Shown here: positions 59,425-64,000 of the stretch, one piece after another
Numbering within the stretch: position 1 is the first letter of the stretch
Layout of the letters: each line of letters opens with the position of its first letter
Source of the DNA: Rhizorhabdus histidinilytica
GTDB taxonomy: Bacteria > Pseudomonadota > Alphaproteobacteria > Sphingomonadales > Sphingomonadaceae
DNA length: 64,000 bases
Direction: 5' to 3'
Assembly (NCBI RefSeq): GCF_900167915.1
Contig: NZ_FUYM01000003.1
Coordinates: 434,001-498,000 of the forward strand
Notes under the pieces: generated by a model
Databases searched by the model: none
Told to the model about the DNA's origin: nothing
Seen by the model: the letters and a program-made list of their open reading frames with translations, nothing else
Made by a program: the position numbers and the translations under genes

Positions 59425-60822
59425 TCAGATGTGGAGCGGCCGTCCATAGGCGGCGAGGACGCTCTCGTGCATCGCCTCGCTGATCGTCGGATGCGGGAAG
59501 ACGGTGCCCATCAGCTCGGCCTCGGTGGTCTCCAGCGTCTTGCCGATCGTGTAGCCCTGGATCATCTCGGTGACTTCGGCGCCGACCATGTGCGCGCCGA
59601 GCAGCTCGCCGGTCGCCTCGTCGAACACGGTCTTCACGAAGCCCTCCGGCTCGCCCAGCGCGATCGCCTTGCCATTGCCAATGAACGGGAATTTGCCGAC
59701 CTTGACCGTGTAGCCGGCCTCCTTCGCCTTCGCTTCGGTGAGGCCGACCGACGCCACTTGCGGACGGCAATAGGTGCAGCCCGGGATGTTGCGCTTGTCC
59801 ATCGCATGCGGATGCTGGCCGGCGATATGCTCGGCCGCGATCACCGCCTCGTGCATCGCCTTGTGCGCCAGCCAGGGGCCGTCGGTCACGTCGCCGATCG
59901 CATAGATGCCCGGCACGTTGGTCCGGCAATATTCGTCGGTCTTGATGTGATAGCGCTTGTCGGGCTCGACCCCGACCTCCTCCAGGCCGATATTCTCGAC
60001 ATTGGGGACGATGCCGACCGCGACGATGACGTGGCTATATTCCTCGGTCGTGACCTTGCCGTCCTTGTCCTTGATCTCGGCGGTCACGCCCTTGGCCGAG
60101 GGGGTGAGCTTCTGCACGCCGGTCGACGGGCGGATCTTCATCCCCTGCTTGGTGAGGGCCTTCGTCATGAAGGCGCTCACCTCCTCATCCTCCACCGGCA
60201 GGATGCGGTCGAGCATCTCGACCACCGTTACCTCGGCGCCGAAGTCGCCGTAGAAGCTCGCGAATTCGAGACCGATCGCCCCCGATCCGATCACCAGCAG
60301 CTTGGTCGGCATCTCCTTGGGCGTCATCGCGTGGCGATAGGTCCAGATCCGCTCGCCGTCCGCCTTGGCGAAGGGCAGGTCGCGGGCGCGGGCGCCGGTC
60401 GCGATGATGATGTTCTTCGCCGACAGCTCGGTCGCCTGCCCGTCCTTGGTGACCGTCAGCTTGCCCTTGTCGGTCAGCTTGCCGTCGCCGAAATGGACCG
60501 CGATCTTGTGCTTCTTCATCAGGCCGGTGACGCCCTGGTTCAACTGCTTGGCGACGCCGCGCGAGCGCTGCACCACATTCGCCAGTTCGAACCCTGGCTT
60601 CACCGCCGAAAGCCCGAACGCCTCGGCATGCTTCATGTGATGGTAGATCTCGGCCGAGCGCAGCAATGCCTTGGTGGGGATACAGCCCCAGTTGAGGCAG
60701 ATGCCGCCGAGCAGCTCCCGCTCGACGATCGCGGTCTTGAGGCCGAGCTGCGCCGCGCGGATCGCCGCGACATAGCCGCCGGGGCCCGAACCGAGGACGA
60801 TGAGATCGTAGGTTTCCGCCAC
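59425..60822 (-). CDS. lpdA: Dihydrolipoyl dehydrogenase (E3)
   Basis: 465 residues. FAD site GSGPGGYVAA, the redox-active disulfide Cys42/Cys47 in GGICLNWGCIPTKA, NAD site VIGSGAIGLEF, and a C-terminal HPTISE with the catalytic His. It reoxidises lipoamide in the 2-oxoacid dehydrogenase complexes. It is downstream of pdhC and a thioesterase on the same strand, which favours use in the pyruvate dehydrogenase complex. Confidence 0.96.
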   Translation of the reverse strand: MAETYDLIVLGSGPGGYVAAIRAAQLGLKTAIVERELLGGICLNWGCIPTKALLRSAEIYHHMKHAEAFGLSAVKPGFELANVVQRSRGVAKQLNQGVTGLMKKHKIAVHFGDGKLTDKGKLTVTKDGQATELSAKNIIIATGARARDLPFAKADGERIWTYRHAMTPKEMPTKLLVIGSGAIGLEFASFYGDFGAEVTVVEMLDRILPVEDEEVSAFMTKALTKQGMKIRPSTGVQKLTPSAKGVTAEIKDKDGKVTTEEYSHVIVAVGIVPNVENIGLEEVGVEPDKRYHIKTDEYCRTNVPGIYAIGDVTDGPWLAHKAMHEAVIAAEHIAGQHPHAMDKRNIPGCTYCRPQVASVGLTEAKAKEAGYTVKVGKFPFIGNGKAIALGEPEGFVKTVFDEATGELLGAHMVGAEVTEMIQGYTIGKTLETTEAELMGTVFPHPTISEAMHESVLAAYGRPLHI

Positions 60823-60837
60823 TGCCTGCTCCTGTAT

Positions 60838-61227
60838 TTATCCGTCGACGGCGCGCGGCCGTCCCTGTTCGTCTATCGCGACGAAGGTGATCGTCGCCTG
60901 GGTGACCCGCTCATTCTCGCTGCCGTCGCGCGACCGCCGCCAGGCGGCGACCTCGATCTTCATCGACGTCCGTCCGACCGACCTTAGATCGGCATAGACC
61001 GACACGACATCGCCGACCTTGACCGGCCGATGAAAGATCATCCCGTCGATGGCGATCGTCGCCGCACGGCCTTTGCTGTGCTGGGATGCAACGGTACCGG
61101 CGGCGAGGTCCATCATGCTGACCAGCCAGCCGCCGAAGATGTCCCCATTGGCATTGGTGTCCGCCGGCATGGCGACCACGCGTATCGCGGGGTTGCCTTC
61201 CGGCGGCAGCTCCAGGCCTGCGGCCAT
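60838..61227 (-). CDS. Acyl-CoA thioesterase (YciA-like)
   Basis: 129 residues. MPADTNANGDIFGGWLVSMM and DLAAGTVASQHSKGRAAT form the hotdog active site, with Asn, Asp and the G-G-W. It hydrolyses acyl-CoAs in the cytoplasm. Its start overlaps the pdhC stop (TGATG), and it ends 15 nt before the lpdA start, so it is inside the pyruvate dehydrogenase operon. Confidence 0.93.
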   Translation of the reverse strand: MAAGLELPPEGNPAIRVVAMPADTNANGDIFGGWLVSMMDLAAGTVASQHSKGRAATIAIDGMIFHRPVKVGDVVSVYADLRSVGRTSMKIEVAAWRRSRDGSENERVTQATITFVAIDEQGRPRAVDG

Positions 61228-62549
61228 CAGGCCAGCATGCCGAGCGGGTTTTCGACCAGCCGCTTGAACGCCTGCATCAGCTGCGCGCCGACCGCGCCGT
61301 CGATGGCACGATGGTCGAAGCTGCCGGTGACCGACATGACCGTCGCCGTCGAGAGTGCGTCGTCGACCACATAGGGCCGCTTCTCGCCGGCGCCGACCGC
61401 CATGATCATCGCCTGGGGCGGGTTGATCACCGCGGTGAACTGCTTGATCCCGAACATGCCCATGTTCGAGATCGACGCCGTGCCGCCCTGATATTCATGC
61501 GGCTGGAGCTTGCCCTCCTTGGCGCGCTGCGCGAGGTCCTTGGCCTCGGTCGCGATCGCGGCGACGCTCTTGGTGTCGGCGCCCTTGATGATCGGGGTGA
61601 TCAGGCCGCCCGGGATCGCCACCGCCACCGAGATGTCGGCCCGCTTGTACTGGATCAGCGTGTCGCCGGCGAAGGAGACGTTGCAGTCGGGCACTTCCAT
61701 CAAGGCGACTGCGAGCGCCTTGATCAGCAGGTCGTTGACCGACAGCTTGACACCGCGCGCTTCGAGCGAGGCGTTGAGCTGGCCGCGCAGCTTGAGCAGC
61801 GGATCGAGCCGGATATCGACCGTCAGGAAGATGTGCGGGCTCTGCTGCATCGATTCGGTCAGCCGCCGCGCGATCACCTTGCGCATGTTCGACAGCTTGA
61901 CGACCTCGTGCGGAATCTCGTCCGGACCGGCCTGCGCGGGCGCGGCGGCGGGCTTGGGCGCCGCGGCGGGAGCGGCGGCCGGTGCGGGAGTCGCGGCAGC
62001 GGCAGGCGCCGGGGCCGGAGCGGCAGCCTTCGGGGCGCCGTCGAGATCGGCCTTCACCACCCGGCCGCCGGGGCCGGTGCCGCTGACCTGGGCGAGATCG
62101 ACGCCCTGTGCCTGGGCGAGACGACGCGCGAGCGGGCTCGCCTTCACCCGGTCGCCCGAGGCGGCCGGCATTGCGGCGGGCGCGGCCGGCTTGGCGGACG
62201 CCTCGGCCTTCGGAGCCGGCGCTTCGGCCTTCGGCGCGGGAGCGGGCTTCGGCTCCTCCTTGGGTGCGGCCTCGGCCTTCGGGGTGGCCTTGGGCGCCGC
62301 ATCCTCGTCCTCGCCCTGGATCAGCGCGATCACCGAACCCACCTTGACGCCCTCGGTACCCTCGGCGACCACCAGCTTCGCGATGGTGCCTTCGTCGACG
62401 GCCTCGAACTCCATCGTCGCCTTGTCGGTCTCGATCTCGGCGAGGAGATCGCCGGACTTGACCGTATCGCCTTCCTTGACGAGCCATTTGGCGAGAGTAC
62501 CTTCCTCCATCGTCGGAGAAAGGGCGGGCATCTTCAACTCGATCGGCAT
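61227..62549 (-). CDS. pdhC: Pyruvate dehydrogenase E2, dihydrolipoamide acetyltransferase
   Basis: 440 residues from [17 protein letters not shown]. One lipoyl domain with Lys43 ([13 protein letters not shown]) is followed by a long Ala/Pro/Lys linker (about 100-145), a peripheral-subunit-binding domain ([19 protein letters not shown]), a second Ala/Pro linker and the catalytic domain with FDHRAIDG. It transfers acetyl from lipoyl to CoA. The [11 protein letters not shown] start is of the pyruvate type, not the 2-oxoglutarate type. E1 genes are not in the window. Confidence 0.95.
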   Translation of the reverse strand: MPIELKMPALSPTMEEGTLAKWLVKEGDTVKSGDLLAEIETDKATMEFEAVDEGTIAKLVVAEGTEGVKVGSVIALIQGEDEDAAPKATPKAEAAPKEEPKPAPAPKAEAPAPKAEASAKPAAPAAMPAASGDRVKASPLARRLAQAQGVDLAQVSGTGPGGRVVKADLDGAPKAAAPAPAPAAAATPAPAAAPAAAPKPAAAPAQAGPDEIPHEVVKLSNMRKVIARRLTESMQQSPHIFLTVDIRLDPLLKLRGQLNASLEARGVKLSVNDLLIKALAVALMEVPDCNVSFAGDTLIQYKRADISVAVAIPGGLITPIIKGADTKSVAAIATEAKDLAQRAKEGKLQPHEYQGGTASISNMGMFGIKQFTAVINPPQAMIMAVGAGEKRPYVVDDALSTATVMSVTGSFDHRAIDGAVGAQLMQAFKRLVENPLGMLA

Positions 62550-62684
62550 ATTATATCCCCTGAAGAGGGTTTGGGGTCGATGCCGGCCCCTCATCCGCGC
62601 TCAGGATGACAAGGTCAAGGCCGGGATAGCCAGAAAGCACACCTGAGGAACCGGATTGGTTCAAAGCAAGGGGAATAAGGCAAA

Positions 62685-63140
62685 GTGCGTACCTATATGG
62701 TTGTCATCGACGACAATGAGGCCGCGCGCGCTGCCCTGCGCTTCGCTGCCCGGCGCGCCATAAAGACCGGCGGGTCGGTCGAGATCCTGGCGCTGGTGCC
62801 GCAGCAGGAGTTCGTCCAGTGGGGCGCGGTCCAGGCCACCTTCGAGGAGGAGGCCCGGCTGCGCGCCGAGGCGATGGTCGCCCAGGCGGCGAGCGCGCTG
62901 ATCGAGGATACCGGCGTCATGCCGTCGATCACGGTGCGCCAGGGCGATCCCGTCACGGTGGTCCGCGAACTGCTGGCGGAGCAGCCGCATGTCGCGGCGC
63001 TGGTCCTCGGCGCGGCGGCGAGCGGCAATCCCGGCAAGCTGGTCAGCCACTTCGCCGGCACCGACGCCGGCCAGCTCCCCTGCCCGCTGATGATCGTGCC
63101 GGGATCGCTCGACGACGAGGCGATCGACCGGCTGAGCTGA
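62685..63140 (+). CDS. Universal stress protein (UspA family)
   Basis: 151 residues with a GTG start at 62685 and AAGG just upstream. YMVVIDDNEAARAALRFAAR and a C-terminal PLMIVPG are the Usp fold ends. The ATP-binding G-x2-G-x9-G-S/T pattern is imperfect here (LGAAASGNPGKLVSHF), so nucleotide binding is uncertain. Divergent from pdhC. Confidence 0.85.
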   Translation: MRTYMVVIDDNEAARAALRFAARRAIKTGGSVEILALVPQQEFVQWGAVQATFEEEARLRAEAMVAQAASALIEDTGVMPSITVRQGDPVTVVRELLAEQPHVAALVLGAAASGNPGKLVSHFAGTDAGQLPCPLMIVPGSLDDEAIDRLS

Positions 63141-63150
63141 CGGCGGGATC

Positions 63151-63230
63151 GTCATCCCGGCGAAAGCCGGGATCTCTCTATCTTATGTTCCGACAGAAGA
63201 AAGTGAGGTTCCGGCTTTCGCCGGAATGAC
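63151..63230. repeat. Dispersed palindromic repeat, copy 2
   Basis: The arms gtcatcccggcgaaagccgg and ccggctttcgccggaatgac are inverted and about 30 bp apart, with three mismatches. It is the same family as 17400-17468. It lies between the convergent universal stress protein and msrC genes. Confidence 0.85.
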
Positions 63231-63243
63231 GGATTTCCGGCAG

Positions 63244-63741
63244 CTACCCCGCGATCCGGGGCCCCAGCACCGCCATCAGTTCGGCGCAGCCCACCACGTC
63301 CTGCTCGTCGAAGCGGCCCTTGATCGGGCTGTCGAGATCGAGCACGCCGATCAGCCGCCCCTCGTGGACGATCGGTACCACCAGCTCGGATGCCGAATAG
63401 GCGTCGCACGCGATATGGCCGGGAAATTCGTGGACATCCGACACGCATTGCGCGGTGCGGGTGTCCGCCGCCGTGCCGCACACGCCCTTGCCGAAGGGGA
63501 TGCGAATACAGGCGGTCTTGCCCTGGAACGGCCCAAGCACCAGCTCCTGCCCGATCGCGCGGTAGAAGCCGGCCCAGTTGAGGTCGGGCAGATATTCCCA
63601 GATCAGCGCCGCGGCATTGGCCATGTTGGCGATCGCGTCGGGCTCGTCGGCAGTCAGCGCGGCGAGCGCCGCCGCCATGTCGGCATAGAGCGACGCCTTG
63701 TCGCCGTGCCGGTCGATGTCGAACATGTACATGCGGTCCAT
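63244..63741 (-). CDS. msrC: Free methionine-(R)-sulfoxide reductase (GAF domain)
   Basis: 165 residues from the ATG at 63741; ATGs at 63732 and 63726 are also possible. LNWAGFYRAIGQELVLGPFQ, ACIRIPFGKGVCGTAA, then HIACDAYSASELVVPI carry the three Cys of fRMsr. VLDLDSPIKGRFDEQD is the GAF end. It reduces free methionine-R-sulfoxide with thioredoxin. Confidence 0.92.
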   Translation of the reverse strand: MDRMYMFDIDRHGDKASLYADMAAALAALTADEPDAIANMANAAALIWEYLPDLNWAGFYRAIGQELVLGPFQGKTACIRIPFGKGVCGTAADTRTAQCVSDVHEFPGHIACDAYSASELVVPIVHEGRLIGVLDLDSPIKGRFDEQDVVGCAELMAVLGPRIAG

Positions 63742-63810
63742 CTGGACCCGCCGCGCTTGCGCTTCAAGCGGCTTGCGATATCGTTCGCGCGGGGTTCGGG
63801 GGAGCGCGCG

Positions 63811-64000
63811 ATGACGGCATCCTATTATCGCCTGATCCGGTGGCTGCCGGTCGCCTTCGCGGCGCATGTCGCCGAGGAATATCTGACCGGCTTTCCGGGC
63901 TATGCCGGGGAGATCAGCGGCCATGCGATGGATCTCCCGCTGTTCCTGGGCGGCAATATCGCCTTCATCGCGATCATGGCGGCCCTCGTCGGCTGGGCCG
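63811..64000 (+). CDS. HXXEE-type membrane protein, N-terminal part (cut by window edge)
   Basis: 63 codons with the ATG at 63811 and GGGGGAG upstream. MTASYYRLIRWLPVAFAAHV is followed by AEEYLTGFPGY, so HVAEE is the HxxEE motif, at the end of a first hydrophobic helix. A second helix starts at LFLGGNIAFIAIM. The HXXEE family is of unknown function. The gene continues beyond the window. Confidence 0.75.
   Translation, partial: MTASYYRLIRWLPVAFAAHVAEEYLTGFPGYAGEISGHAMDLPLFLGGNIAFIAIMAALVGWA

Overview
The window is a GC-rich, gene-dense chromosomal segment. Gene content and protein sequence suggest an alphaproteobacterium of the order Sphingomonadales (Sphingomonas/Rhizorhabdus type): an mdh-sucD-sucA TCA cluster, a zapE-like ATPase, a PVA-dehydrogenase-like quinohaemoprotein, and two palindromic repeats of the gtcatcccggcg type. 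I see no tRNA, rRNA, CRISPR array, insertion sequence or prophage. The taxonomic call is inference from sequence character, not from a search.

Layout. (1) 1-7.9 kb: TCA-cycle genes on the minus strand (sucA 5' end, sucD, mdh), a secreted TPR-CHAT protein on the plus strand, then zapE, a PaaI-type thioesterase and sdhB. (2) 8.0-13.1 kb: a five-gene envelope or lipid module (MOP-family flippase, two nucleotidyltransferases, a CDP-alcohol phosphotransferase and a HIT protein). It lies between sdhB and sdhA, so succinate dehydrogenase is split. (3) 13.2-15.8 kb: sdhCDA, closed by a strong terminator. (4) 15.9-31.4 kb: mixed genes: a soluble chemoreceptor, an SDR, prmA, a periplasmic-propeller diguanylate cyclase, an EVE protein, a YciI-like protein, a GST, guaA followed by a 64-bp tandem repeat, a quinohaemoprotein dehydrogenase and a prolyl oligopeptidase.

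(5) 31.5-53.8 kb: the ribosomal supercluster, read on the minus strand from rpsL to rplQ (str, S10, spc and alpha blocks with fusA, tuf, secY, adk and rpoA). It is cut in two places. rpsJ stands alone between hairpins, with a 280-nt structured leader and a perfect terminator before rplC. gdhA, a small membrane protein and an opposite-strand acyltransferase sit between adk and rpsM. (6) 54-64 kb: an LprI-like protein, cutA with a cation diffusion facilitator, a peptidoglycan group (two L,D-transpeptidases and a D,D-carboxypeptidase), the pdhC-thioesterase-lpdA operon, a universal stress protein, free-methionine sulfoxide reductase and a partial HXXEE protein.

Most of the window is core metabolism and translation. 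The best candidate for an undescribed system is the 5-kb module inside the sdh locus. It has the parts to activate a polyol phosphate or small alcohol as a nucleotide derivative, transfer it to a lipid-like acceptor and move a product across the membrane. Other items worth attention are the natural Arg88 in ribosomal protein S12, the rpsJ-rplC leader, an RG-rich extension on S5 and the guaA-derived tandem repeat.
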